A DNA stretch of 64,000 bases from Plazaster borealis. Taxonomy: Eukaryota > Echinodermata > Asteroidea > Forcipulatida > Labidiasteridae. Positions 9,837 to 20,664 of the stretch are shown here, one piece after another; within the stretch, counting starts at the first letter, position 1, and each line of letters begins with the position of its first letter. The stretch covers positions 2,325,127-2,389,126 of the forward strand of contig CM037464.1 in assembly GCA_021014325.1 (NCBI GenBank), given 5' to 3'. The notes below the pieces were generated by a model. It did no database searches, was not told the DNA's origin, and saw only the letters and a list, made by a program, of their open reading frames with translations. Made by a program: the position numbers and the translations under genes.

Positions 9837-12800
9837 GTCCAAATATTAATAAAGGTCTTTCATTTTCACTTATTTTTTTATTCAAATGATTTAATTTGTT
9901 TCTTCAAAAAAATAAAGACCATTATATTACAAAAATGCCAATATTTTTGGTGTACAATTTGCTCTATACTAATAGTTGTCGACAATAAGAAATTATTATT
10001 AGCCATTGCCTTCACATAAAGGGGATAAATAATATATTGAATTGTTACGTTTTACGTTTTTTCGTTTTTTGTGATTCAAACAAAACGTAATGCCATACGG
10101 TATAATGGCCATTGAGCTATCCATCACTAAAATGTACAAAGTAGGGAACGAGGTTGATAGTTATTAACCTTTTACTGTAGCAGAAGAGCATGAGTAGGAG
10201 AATACACAGCACCACTACAAAGAACGTCATCAAACTTAGAGATGCAACGACGGCTGCAAACAAACAAAACATAGCGTTTAAGTTAAATCTAAATTGCCGA
10301 AGATCAAACTTCAGATCAAAATATCAACATAATGAAGGTTGCATCGTGAGCTTATTTCTGTATCTGAATTTGTGTACATTGAAATTTAACAAGCTATCCT
10401 ACTAATAATAATAATTATCTTCCAGCAGGCCTGAATATTCGATTCTGATTGGTCGATCCATAGCAACAAGGAGTGTGATATAAACTTATATTGCACGGCT
10501 TATATCACACCCTGCGTATTGCGTGTTCTAACTGCGCATCAAGTTTGCTTGAAGATAAATACGTTATCACACGCGCGCTCGTGGTATACGGAAAAATATA
10601 GCGCGTCTGCGTCCCATATCCAACTCGGCCTTCGGCCTCGTTGGATATGGGACGCAGAAGCGCTATATTTGTCCGTATACCACTCGCGCTTGTGTGATAA
10701 CTTATATAATAGTGGCTTCTTATATAGCGCACATATCCGTCACTCAGTGACGCTCAAGGCGCTTTTAACGTTCATTATTTTCCTACAAGGTATTGAGCTA
10801 CGTTTTTGAAGTATGAGACCAATTCCTTTACATAGCACCATGTAATGGTTTACAAGGTGCTGTGGCGCAATATGCTGCCGATCAAACCAGGAACACCGGG
10901 GCGAACCCCTTCTCTTTCCGATGAATGCACTGGGTTCTTTTACGTGCATTACACAACACACGGGACCTACGGCTTAACGTCCCATCCGAAGGACGAAGCA
11001 TGTGGTTAAGTGTCTTGCTTAAGGACACAAGTGTCACGACTGGGATTCGAACCCACACTCTGCTGATCAGAAACACCAGAGCTTGAGTTCGGTGTTCTTA
11101 TCCGGTCGGCCACGACACGCCAAATAATGTAGTAATTATAACGAAACTCTCAAAGGTTTCACGTGCTTAAGCTATCGAAGACTTTTCAATTTTACACTTA
11201 CTCAGTTTGTCAAAAATACTCGGTGCGTTTGAAACTAAGTTGGACGTAGTTCCATCTGAAGCCGACGAAAGATGATCTGAAGTTAGTGGTTGGCTGGTTT
11301 CAATTATAACATCCGATGTAGTTGATTCAACTCCCGGAACGGTCGTCGGGACATCTGTGGATGTTGTCCATGGGTTGATTGTCGTCAAAACATCCGATGT
11401 AGTTGATTCAACTCCAAAAGTAGTTGAATCGGTTGAGTCGTAGTCACGCGACGACGTTGATACTGCAGCTGATGTGAAATCCGTTGAATGAATTTGTGTG
11501 GTCTGGAGTTCGGTTGAAGCTTCTGCAACGGTCGTCGGGACATCTGTGGATGTTGGCCATGGGTTAATTGTCGTCATATCGTCCGATGTAGTTGATTCAA
11601 CTCCAAAAGTAGTTGAATCCGTTTGGTCGTAGAGAGACGACGTTGATACTGCAGCTGATGTGGAATCCGTTGAATGAATGTGTGTGGTCTGGAGTTCGGT
11701 TGAAGCTTCCGGAACGGTCGTCGGGACATCTGTGGATGTTGTCCATGGGTTGATTGTCGTCATATCATCCGATGTAGTTGATTCAACTCCAAAAGTAGTT
11801 GAATCCGTTTGGTCGTAGAGAGACGACGTTGATACTGCAGCTGATGTGGAATCCGTTGAATGAATGTGTGTGGTCTGGAGTTCGGTTGAAGCTTCCGGAA
11901 CGGTCGTCGGGACATCTGTGGATGTTGTCCATGGGTTGATTGTCGTCATATCATCTGATGTAGTTGATTCAACTCCAAAAGTAGTTGAATCCGTTTGGTC
12001 GTAGAGAGACGACGTTGATACTGCAGCTGATGTGGAATCCGTTGAATGAATTCGTGTGGTCTGGAGTTCGGTTGAAGCTTCCGGAACGGTCGTCGGGACA
12101 TCTGTGGATGTTGTCCATGGGTTGATTGTCGTCATATCATCCGATGTAGTTGATTCAACTCCAAAAGTAGTTGAATCCGTTTGGTCGTAGAGAGACGACG
12201 TTGATACTGCAGCTGATGTGGAATCCGTTGAATGAATTTGTGTGGTCTGGAGTTCGGTTGAAGCTTCCGGAATGGTCGTTGGGACATCTGTGGATGTTGT
12301 CCATGGGTTGATTGTCGTCTTATCACCGCTGCCTGCTGTCGAGAGTGGAGTTGTCATGGGAGTTGGTGCAGATGTTAAATCCGTAGTTACTGAAGGCTCG
12401 GTGTTAACAGTGTTGATGTCAGTGGAGAGCATAGTTGTGGTGGCTCTTGTTGTCGAACTCAAATATTCTGAAAACAAGAGGATAATTAATACTTAACTCA
12501 TAAGCGAATGCAGCGAAGTTTTATCTTTTCGACAAAGTTTTATCTTTTCGACACAAACTTTGAAATCGAGTGGGTTTTAATCAATTTGACGGCTGGCAAA
12601 TTGAAGTTTATTTAAAAACAGCCTCGTACATAAACGTATACACTCTAAAAACTGCCGGGCAGATTTTACCGGAACCCGAGTTAATTTCCCATTTTTTCAG
12701 CCTGACCAAGAAAATGGTCAGGCCCCCTAGGATCCGGAATCCGGGTCAATTCTGACCCGGAAGTTTGTAGAGTGTAATACCCGACAGGCTTAAGTTTGTA

Positions 12801-15800
12801 GGCCCTACCTTATCAATAAGTAAAGTATGTCCCGAGCCAATATGGCTCATCAAGCCGGTGTTTAAGTCCGGTTTCATTGGCATTAAACAACTGAGAATAT
12901 TTATATTCCCCCTGGACAGGATGCCAGTCCATCGCAGGTTACTTCCCAGCTCTCGCCGGTACCCATTTGTACTCCTGGGCGAAGAGAAGTAATAATGGTC
13001 AAGTGTCCTGCTTAAGGACACAAGTGTCACGACCGGGACTCGAACCCACACTCATTTGATCAGAAACACCAGAGCTTGAGTCCGGTGCTCTCATCCGCTC
13101 GGCCATGACACGCCACCTTATTTAATAACCATGACGTTAAATGCAACAAAAAAAGTTACCGGTGCATGAGAAGTTGGTGGAACTCCATGAGGCACTGTGT
13201 AAACATACAACGAGTTCATCACCCTCTGCGTCATATCCCTCTGCGCATGACAAGATGGCTGCTCCCCTGTACTCGCTGGAGACAACTGTGACGTAAGCAT
13301 TCGGTATGTTGTGTGACGGTTGGCTGCATGAAATGACTGAGAATAAATTCAAATAAATATAACCCACAAATAATCAATACTGTCCTGCTAAGCGTGATAA
13401 CAAGCAAAAGTACAAGTATCATTTGTTAAAGACAACAGCTGAGGCAACAGTCGGGCGGTCGGGTTTTGAGGTCGGGTTGGCGTAGTGGTATCTTTCCCAG
13501 CCTTCCATCTCTATAGGACCCCCGTTCAAATCCCACTGGGTGCACTATGTGGATTGGTTTTCAGTCTCTACACCTGATTGCGTGGGTTTTCCCTTGAATG
13601 ATTGTCTGGGGTTTCCTCCCACATCTAAAACTAAAAATTCCTTCCTTGTCTTCTCTCCATGGAGTCATTGGCTGGTACGGTGATTAAGTTCGCTTTTCTG
13701 AAAATCCCTGGCTTCAAAACCAGAATTATAAAACAAATCCAACGAAAACAACAACAACAACAAGGTAAAAAACTGACATTAAAACTAACTTTTGCAGCTG
13801 GTTTCCTCCCCGCTCCATTGTCCATTCGACAGGCACGTCCTAGTCGAAGACCCTTCGAGTTCGTACCCGTCGTCACACCCAAACTCAACTACGTCATCTA
13901 TGTTGAAAGTGCCATTAGCGGCTGTCCTCTGTCCATGTAATGGTTGACCTGGGTCACCGCATGTATTGTGAGGGATATCTATGCACGGAAGGAAAAATTC
14001 AAAACATTCTTGAGGAAATTTGGCAAGTGATTGCTTTCCTGTTGCACTTTACTCTAAAACTATCTGCAGTTGTTTAACGGTAGTCCTGTAAAAACAAAAG
14101 TTGTGGTGGTTCTGAAAAGACCCAGAGTTGTAACAAATCGACGTTTCGATCAGTCTGCTCTAGTCATCTTCAAGTTAAAGTTCTTAAAAGGGATTGTACG
14201 TTTGGTAATTGGAACCCATATAGTTGTGGACATAATACCATCAAAGTAACCTGTGAAAATTTCATTCCAAAAGGTGGTAGCGTTTTTGAGATATTGCCGA
14301 AAATCTTGAGCGGTTTTGTCCACGCAGGAAGAATAATCTGCAATTGGAATACACTCTGAGAAAAGTTACCGTCAGTAACGCTTCTCAGATTTAAATTCTT
14401 TTGGATAAAAAGTGATATCTTTTTCCATAACCGCAGTACTTCTAAGTGAAAAGTTTCTTACAATGCATTATAATATCCAAAGCAAGTAAATGTTTTATTG
14501 CCATTCATTTTCAGAGTCACACAAACGTACAGACCCTTTAAAGGAACGGTATCCAATTTCATGGCTCTGCTTATCGCGGAATTCTACGCTTATACACGGA
14601 GCTATGTTAACCACATCATTCTATGGGACGTAAGCAAAAAATTCCGCGGTAAGCAGAGCCATGAAATCGGGCCAAGGTCGAAGAAGCCAAAATAAGTAAA
14701 TGATGGAAGAGATGTCCTCTCACCATAGCGACAGACGAAGTGGTTTTCCTGGACGCATTTCTGATTGTTCCACATGTAGCTTGTATCGTAGGGTGATTCC
14801 ATACAAGTATCTTGTTCCGAGTTGGGTTCACCTGGGGACCACCCAGGTACGGTTACTAAGTCATCTATAAAACATGGAGAAAACATAATGTAAGAGACAA
14901 AAATGCAAGTTGAAAACTAAATCTCACGACAATCATTTCCTCATCGTTAATGCAGAGCGAAACAACTTCATAAACGACTTACACAACACCATCGCAGTTA
15001 CAACGATGACGACGACGAAACAGCAACATTGGAGATACGAACTAATTGCAGTGTATAACTACCGGTACTAAACTTGCGGGTACAACCATGTGGTTAATCT
15101 CTTTTGGTAGGAGTGTTGGCTCTGAGAAGAGCCGGTGTGGTCTCGACGTTTCGAACTGTATACCCTGCTCGTCTTCAGGAGAATGAGCAAAGTTTTACTG
15201 TTCGAAACGTCAAGACCACACCGGCTCAGAGCCAATACTCCTCCCCAAAGAGATTTTAAAACGGTTGTACCCGCAAGTTTACTAGATACAGTTACTTCTT
15301 ATTTTTCCACACCAAGCAAAGCTTCAAACATTACTAACATTAGAGAGCTCCCCCCCCCCCCCGTCTTACCATCAACCCATCTCCATGCTCGTTCTGTGAC
15401 CGTGTCATCAACCTTGGCACCGATCCACCATTGCGCCTCTGCAAAGTCACTGTTCAACGTGTCCACGAGGAAATCTTGGGTGTTCTGGTCCTGGATTTCC
15501 ATCAACCATCCGCCGTGATTTGAGCACAGACTCAGGGCACTTGACCAGGTCCTCGGCAGGTGGATGAACACGAGGCAGAAACTGCGGTAGTCGTACTGGC
15601 TGTATGTGTTTAGAGAAGTGATTTTGCACATAGAGCCTGTTGGAATTTATTTGAAGTTGAAGGAATCAAAAAGCAACATTAGTTGATGAAATGTGGTATC
15701 ATAAACCTATTCATTATAGAAGACCCAGCCTGTATGTCCCCCTTCGTTGGTTCTCGCAATTTTATCTAAATTTTTGCTTACAATCAAGAAATGTATACAT

Positions 15801-18800
15801 AACCAGAGACAGTACAAAATGTTTGCAGATTCTGCAAAATATTGAGGAAGATCAATCGTAGATGTCGTAAATTTAATACAACCGTTAGCAAAAACTTTGC
15901 AGTTTGGGGGCAAATTAAAAGAAAATGCAAAGTTTACACACAAAAATACTATAACATGTCCAATGTATTGTCCAACATGTTTCTTTCGTTATTGTGCGTT
16001 GAACAGTAGAAAAATCAATGGTTGTTCGGGGGAAAAAAATGGCGGCCATCTTGAAAGTAAAAAATATAAAATAGAAAGCCCCTCCCGCTTCTTTTTTTTC
16101 CCAAAAACCCGGACCGCTAAATGTTTTTGTTTTCAATCGGACTGGGCCCAATTTCATAAAGCCTGTAAGCACAACAACTTGCTAAGCATAGAAAAGTACT
16201 GCTTAGCAGAAACAGGTTACCAGCCAAAATTACATTAAGTTTGCTTTGTTGTGACTGGTGCCCGGCTCAATTTTTGTTTAGCAATGACATTTGTCAACTG
16301 GTATTTTCTGCTTAACAGCTTTATGAAAATGGGCCCTGAAAAATTATGAAACTCACTAAATTGGCAGATAGCATTCATAACAGAACCGCAGTTGACATCA
16401 TTCCACAGATATCCATGTGAGGTGCCGTACGTGTCGCTGTATGAGCTGAGATGGATGCATTGCTCAGTCCCGAGATTGTTTGGTTCACCAGGAGCCCACG
16501 GTAGGAAATTTGGGAACTGTTTGCCTTGAACGAGAGAAAGAACAAGAGTGAGAGGTCACTTCCTGACAAACCGCACAGAGTACACGTATAAAGCTAGATG
16601 ATTTAGGAACACCCTCATCAAGCGAGGGGCCTGTTTGTTGCAACGAACCTATGGTTAAAAGAGGGTTTGTTTTGCCTACCTAAGTGTGTTGTTTACATGC
16701 CCATGTATTGCCTGGGTTAATTTAAGCTTATTATTTTGCTTAATTAATAAAGTTTTATAATTTGGTTTCATCTACCATTGACAATTGACATGCCGATTTT
16801 GTACACAAAGGATGTTGGCAGAGTTTTGTCCTGCCCCCCTTTAACCAAATCATGACCCTCGTTGATTGACACATTGTCTAGGACGTGTGGCCTGGTCCAG
16901 CTTAAGTGAGATGACCAGTGTGTACGGTGGTTAAGACAATGGACATTATTTAAATATGTCAGCATGTGCTGACAGCGTGCCCTCACTACAGGGTTAAAAC
17001 TTACTATTCTCCCAGACCCATGGTCTTGCCTCTTTGCCGCCAATCCAGAAATTACTACTTCCCGTCCTAGACAGCAATTCCGTCTGGAGGAATGATTGCA
17101 AACCCATGCTGTCGATTTTGGCCAGCGAATGGCCGGTCGTCTCCTCACACTTCAGCCTAGCGAAGTCCCATCGAAGCAACTCATCTTCCCTGATGAAGAA
17201 ACAACTCGCCATGTATTGAAGACTCTCGGTGGGACATGGGGCTGTGTAAATGTAATAATAACATAGACGCCATCTTAATGTTCGCCCACACAAACCTACC
17301 TACCGAAATCGAGGCTTAAAGGCACTGCACACGTTTGGTAATTGCTCAAAATATATATTAGCATAAAAACTGACTTGGTAACGAGCAACAGAGAGCTGTT
17401 GATAGTATAAAACATTGTGAGAAACGACTCCCTCTGAAGTAACGTAGATTTGAGAGAGGTAATTTCTCACTAATAATAAAAACTTCTTGCAAGAAGTTTT
17501 CCTATCTGAAAGCACACAAATTTGTACAACAAGGGTCTTTTTCTTTCATAATTTTCTTGCAACTTCGATGACCAATTGAGCCCAAATTTTCACAGGCTTG
17601 TTATTTTATGCATATGTTGGAATACACCAAGTGAGAACACTGGTCTTTGACAATTTCCAAACGTGTTCAGTGCCTTTAAAGTTCGCCCACACAAACCTAC
17701 ATTAAAAACAAGAAAATCCACTCCGGTTTTGATCAAGGTGGATGCTTTTGAAGCAATGACATTGTTTTTTTCTTATTTCTTGACTGCAGCTTAATTTCAG
17801 CCCTGAACATCAGTATTGATGCTAGTAAATACCAGGAAGGTAAGGGGGAGCAGTACTGATTGGCTGAAGTGCCTTACTCCCAATACATGTACATTTCGTA
17901 CCATAACCAAACCAAGCACGAAGTTGAGTTAAATTGACTTTAAAATATAAAACATTAAAGTATTAAAATATAAGCAAGACCATTGCTGTTATGTTATGTA
18001 AAGCTAATTTACTTGTTCTCATAGTCTTGGGTTGTATTATCATTTTAGACTATACCAATTGTTGTTTAAACCTCGCTAAAATCTACATTTTATGGTTTTG
18101 GGGGTTTTTTTTCTCTCTCTCTCTCTCGACGCTCGTTGTTAAAAAAAAATAGTCTCGTCTTCTAGGTTAAGTGTTTCAAATACAAGTAAATTGAATTTTA
18201 AACTTATCACGTTTGTATTTAGAACTCGGGAAACGATTGTTCTTACGTCTGCAGTAGAGGCTAACCTCACTCCACGATCCAGTATCATTGCATGTACTTG
18301 TGGTATCTCCTTCAGTTTCATACTCGGCCTTGCACGTATACGTCACCACACTGCCTGCATTGTACACAACGCTCGAGGGTCCGTTCAGAACACTGTGTGG
18401 GGGAACCGGGGGCTCTGGGCAGCTCATCTCTGAAGAAGAGGATGACGAAAACATTTCTGAAATTTGTTGAGTATTATTCTTCTATGTTTATAGACCTGAA
18501 GCCTTTTTCAGGCATCTGAAAGCACACAAATTTGTGCAACAAGGGTGTTTTTTTTCTCTAATTATTTTCTTGCAACTTCGATAACCATTGAGCCCAAATT
18601 TTCATAGGTTTGTTCTATGCATATGTTGGGATGCACCAAGTGAGAATACTGGTCTTTGACAATTACCAAACGTGTCCAGTGCCTTTAACATGCCGAAAGT
18701 ATAGCTGGGCATTTCTGCTTACCAACACACACGGGGTTAACCCCATCCCACGACCCGTTGTTACTGCATCTCAGTAGGCCTACCGCTACTGAAGTAGTTC

Positions 18801-19362
18801 CAGTAAGCTCATATCCTTGAAGACACGAACAGTTTGCGTATATTCCACTACCAATGGCTAATTGATCGCATTGGGCATGTGGAAATGTCGGAGGTACACC
18901 ACAAGCTGATGAAGCTAAATAGTAATCAAAGGAATAATTCAACAATTAGAAATGGAAAAAAAAACAGGAAAAAAAACCTTATTTCTCAGGGAATTTTTCA
19001 TTTGGTGCTCGATATGGGGCATGGTTGACCCCCCCCCCCCTTATTGTAACTTTTTATTTCTTGGATTCTCAGGAATTCTGTTAGGGAGTTTGGGGAGGAG
19101 ATGTACTTCTGTACTAGAGGAAAATATTGTTTTAAAGTATGGGAACATTGGGAGATACACATTGGGCATGGTATAGCTTTTTTACACAACAATTATGTGA
19201 CTAGATCAGAAAGCATAGTTTACTGTTATTTTGGGGTTTTTTTGTCTTTTTGCTTCATTTTTGCTTCCGTTTTTCAACTGACTTACCTGTGAATTTCACC
19301 TGCGACAGAACGATGACCCATACAAATGAAACAGTACACGTGGGTTGCCTTATGTGGCTCAT
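9545..19362 (-). CDS. CCP/C-type lectin/mucin-stalk type I membrane receptor
   Basis: Eleven exons on the minus strand: 19362-19287, 18914-18723, 18429-18247, 17241-17005, 16524-16357, 15636-15370, 14864-14724, 13336-13160, 12467-11202, 10253-10176 and 9795-9545. All internal junctions are phase 1 and the frame closes at 1011 residues. Order: signal peptide (about 1-25, hydrophobic VSFVWVIVLS), CCP1 (26-89), CCP2 (90-150), CTLD1 (151-285), CTLD2 (286-421), CCP3 (422-480), Ser/Thr-rich mucin stalk (481-902), membrane span (903-928) and an 83-residue tail. CTLD1 has EPN and WND, the mannose-type calcium/sugar motif. CTLD2 has EPN but WNN. CCPs show the four-cysteine pattern (SCPEPPVP...TYTC...TC...YC). 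Likely a cell-surface recognition or adhesion receptor; the ligand is unknown. The parts resemble selectins, but the order and the paired CTLDs do not match. No ITAM or other clear signalling motif was seen in the tail. Confidence 0.88.
9804..9831. repeat. Poly(A) tract
   Basis: A run of about 27 A just upstream (in the minus sense) of the last exon of the lectin receptor. Read on the minus strand it serves as the pyrimidine tract for the acceptor at 9796-9797. Confidence 0.7.
10562..10702. repeat. Long near-perfect palindrome (~65-bp arms)
   Basis: Arms run from ACGTTATCACACGCGCGCTC to AGCGCTTGTGTGATAA-like sequence, meeting at TCGGCCTTCGGCC. Several tens of bases pair continuously (GTCCCATATCCAAC with GTTGGATATGGGAC). 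It lies in the intron between the membrane-span and mucin exons of the lectin receptor. Confidence 0.8.
10706..11121 (-). repeat. Full-length tRNA-Leu-like SINE
   Basis: On the minus strand the head reads GGCGTGTCGTGGCCGACCGG (box A) with box B GGGTTCGAATCCCAGTC. A roughly 300-bp tail follows, ending GACGGATATGTGCGCTATAT and a short ATT run. Near-identical to 41362-41835. Confidence 0.85.
11333..12320 (-). repeat. 186-bp coding tandem repeat (mucin stalk)
   Basis: Five full 62-residue units plus a shortened last one. Each contains TTINPW, TSTDVPTTVPEAS, TELQTT, STSAAVSTSSLYDQ and TTFGVESTTSD. The unit is an exact multiple of three, so copy-number change keeps the frame. Neighbouring units differ by only a few bases, a sign of recent exchange. 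Ser/Thr density suggests heavy O-glycosylation. Confidence 0.92.
12828..13115 (-). repeat. tRNA-Leu-like SINE with alternative tail
   Basis: The minus-strand head GGCGTGTCATGGCCGAGCGG and box B GGGTTCGAGTCCCGGTC match the Leu-type SINE. The tail (ATGCCAGTCCATCGCAGGTT) instead matches 20040-20300. Two SINE subfamilies therefore share one head. Confidence 0.7.
13475..13640 (+). repeat. tRNA-like SINE candidate
   Basis: GGTTGGCGTAGTGGTATC resembles a box A, and CCGTTCAAATCCCACTGGG a box B at tRNA-like spacing; a non-tRNA tail follows. No second full copy in the window, so the family is unconfirmed. Confidence 0.5.
14184..14541. mobile_element. TTAA-flanked MITE, long subfamily
   Basis: TTAAAAGGGATTGTACGTTT to CAGACCCTTTAA; the same internal blocks as 7467-7856. 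In the intron between CCP3 and the second CTLD2 exon. Confidence 0.75.
14553..14670. repeat. Inverted-repeat element
   Basis: Ends CAATTTCATGGCTCTGCTTA and TAAGCAGAGCCATGAAAT are inverted, and a second pair GCGGAATT/AATTCCGC lies inside. It directly abuts the TTAA element to its left. Related to 40205-40322. Confidence 0.7.
15070..15281. mobile_element. Inverted-repeat element (AAACTTGCGGGTACAACC)
   Basis: Outer arms AAACTTGCGGGTACAACC and GGTTGTACCCGCAAGTTT. An inner inverted block (GAGCCGGTGTGGTCTCGACG with its complement) brings most of the 210 bp into one imperfect hairpin. It lies in the intron that splits CTLD2. Confidence 0.75.
16144..16336. mobile_element. MITE, GGGCCCAATTTCATA family
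   Basis: Ends GGGCCCAATTTCATAAAGCC and TTTATGAAAATGGGCCC; the interior matches 40011-40202 closely. Just left of it, 16035-16140 resembles part of the TIR element at 49573-49910. Confidence 0.75.
16647..16985 (+). repeat. Dispersed repeat shared with 61445-61835
   Basis: About 340 bp aligns to 61445-61835 in the same window orientation (TGCCTGGGTTAATTTAAGCT, GGTTTCATCTACCATTGACA). Both lie in introns of CCP genes that point in opposite directions, so this is a dispersed repeat, not inherited intron homology. It ends near the palindrome TGTCAGCATGTGCTGACA. Confidence 0.65.
17316..17679. mobile_element. TTAA MITE (AGGCACTG family)
   Basis: TTAAAGGCACTGCACACGTT to GTGTTCAGTGCCTTTAA with TTAA on both sides. 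A flanking 19-mer (TTCGCCCACACAAACCTAC) is present on both sides, at 17281 and 17682, outside the element. Confidence 0.8.
18490..18688. mobile_element. Truncated TTAA MITE
   Basis: Only one half remains, ending GTGTCCAGTGCCTTTAA. Inside are AACAAGGGTGTTTTTTTTC and the ACACCAAGTGAGAATACTGG block. In the intron between CCP1 and CCP2. Confidence 0.65.
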
Positions 19363-19364
19363 CT

Positions 19365-20035
19365 TGCAAAACTAAACAAGTCGAAAGGAAACATCATCGT
19401 CTCATCCACACTTTCGATGCCCGCCACAGAGCTCCAAACCAACGGTCTTTTCAAATCAGCTTGATCACGGTGCGATTCTCCCACGATTTAGGCTCATCAT
19501 AGCCGGGTGGACCAATAAACCGCTCGCTGGTTGTTAAGAGTTGCGAACTCCAAATCATTCGCACGATCGATGATTCCAAAACACTCAGTCATCCACAGTT
19601 TATTTATTTCTGCACTACATGATCACATGATATCGAACCTTTAGTTGGAGAGCATTACGTCATATACTGTCCAATATACCACTACTTTATTCGAGGAGCC
19701 TCCCGATTGCCTCGATTAAATAATCCGTGAACAAAAAAATCCCCCTGCTGAGGGGAAAAGTAATTTAAGTTATAATGTTGCTTGTGGTGGCAAAACTTCT
19801 CAATTCCCGACGCCCAAAGACACCTGTTGCAAAACATGTATCCAAGAATGAAGCAAAACAAGTATCGGTCTGCAAGACGACCTGGACACTTATCTGTGTA
19901 CAGTTATTGACATTGTTGGGAGATTTGACGATATCTATTACCAAGGTTGGAATTATTCATTCGGTTATCAGAGATATTGTTGTATGGTGGTTTTATGGCA
20001 TGTAATCCACCATAACAGAAATCAAATACTGTAAC
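19365..20035. other. Upstream region of the lectin receptor
   Basis: It should contain the 5' UTR and promoter of the minus-strand receptor. No TATA-like element at a convincing distance was recognised and no other exon is supported. Confidence 0.35.
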
Positions 20036-20039
20036 GGGC

Positions 20040-20300
20040 CGGAGTTTATACCCGGCATCATTGACATTAAACGACTGGGGATATTTCTATTCCCCCTGCC
20101 TGGACAGGATGCCAGTCCATCGCAGGTTACTCCCCAGCTCTCACTGGTACACATTTGTACTCCTGTGTTGAGAGAAGCATTTATGATAAAGTGCTTTGCT
20201 CAAGGACACAAGTTTTGCGACTGACCAGGCCAGGATTCAAACGCACATTCTGTAAATTACAGAAATTGAGTCCACCGCCCCGGACCACAACTCGGCCACC
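20040..20300 (-). repeat. SINE with ATGCCAGTCCATCGCAGG tail
   Basis: The tail matches 12828-12990. The right part (minus strand) is a decayed tRNA-like head with a box-B relic near 20230. The body is clear; the head is degenerate. Confidence 0.6.
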
Positions 20301-20441
20301 ACCCTCCGTATCGATTCTCACCGAATCAAAGTCGGCATTTTCTCTGGAAATGTAGCCTGTAGGTCCCTAAACGCTACACGTGGGTGGCATTGTGGTTGTG
20401 CTTCCCTCAGTCATCGTAACTCAATCTACAGTTCTTGCATG

Positions 20442-20660
20442 CACAGCAAAAACTGGGGTGTTAAATTTAATAACCCCGGTGTTACTAGAGGACAACACCA
20501 AGAATTTCACCGGTGTTAAAATTGTGGGTGTTATTTTAACACATTGGTGTTATTCTTTACACCCATGGTGTACTGGCACACCCATGAGAAACACCGAAAG
20601 TGTTAAAATGACACCAAATTGGTGTAGTCCTCTAGAAAAGTGTTATTATTTTTTGCAGTG
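20442..20660. mobile_element. MITE (CACTGCAAAAACTGG family), diverged
   Basis: Starts CACAGCAAAAACTGGGGTGT and ends TTTTTTGCAGTG. The interior is rich in GGTGTTA/TAACACC blocks that fold onto each other. Relative of 2603-2836 and 63275-63503. Confidence 0.65.
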
Positions 20661-20664
20661 TGGG

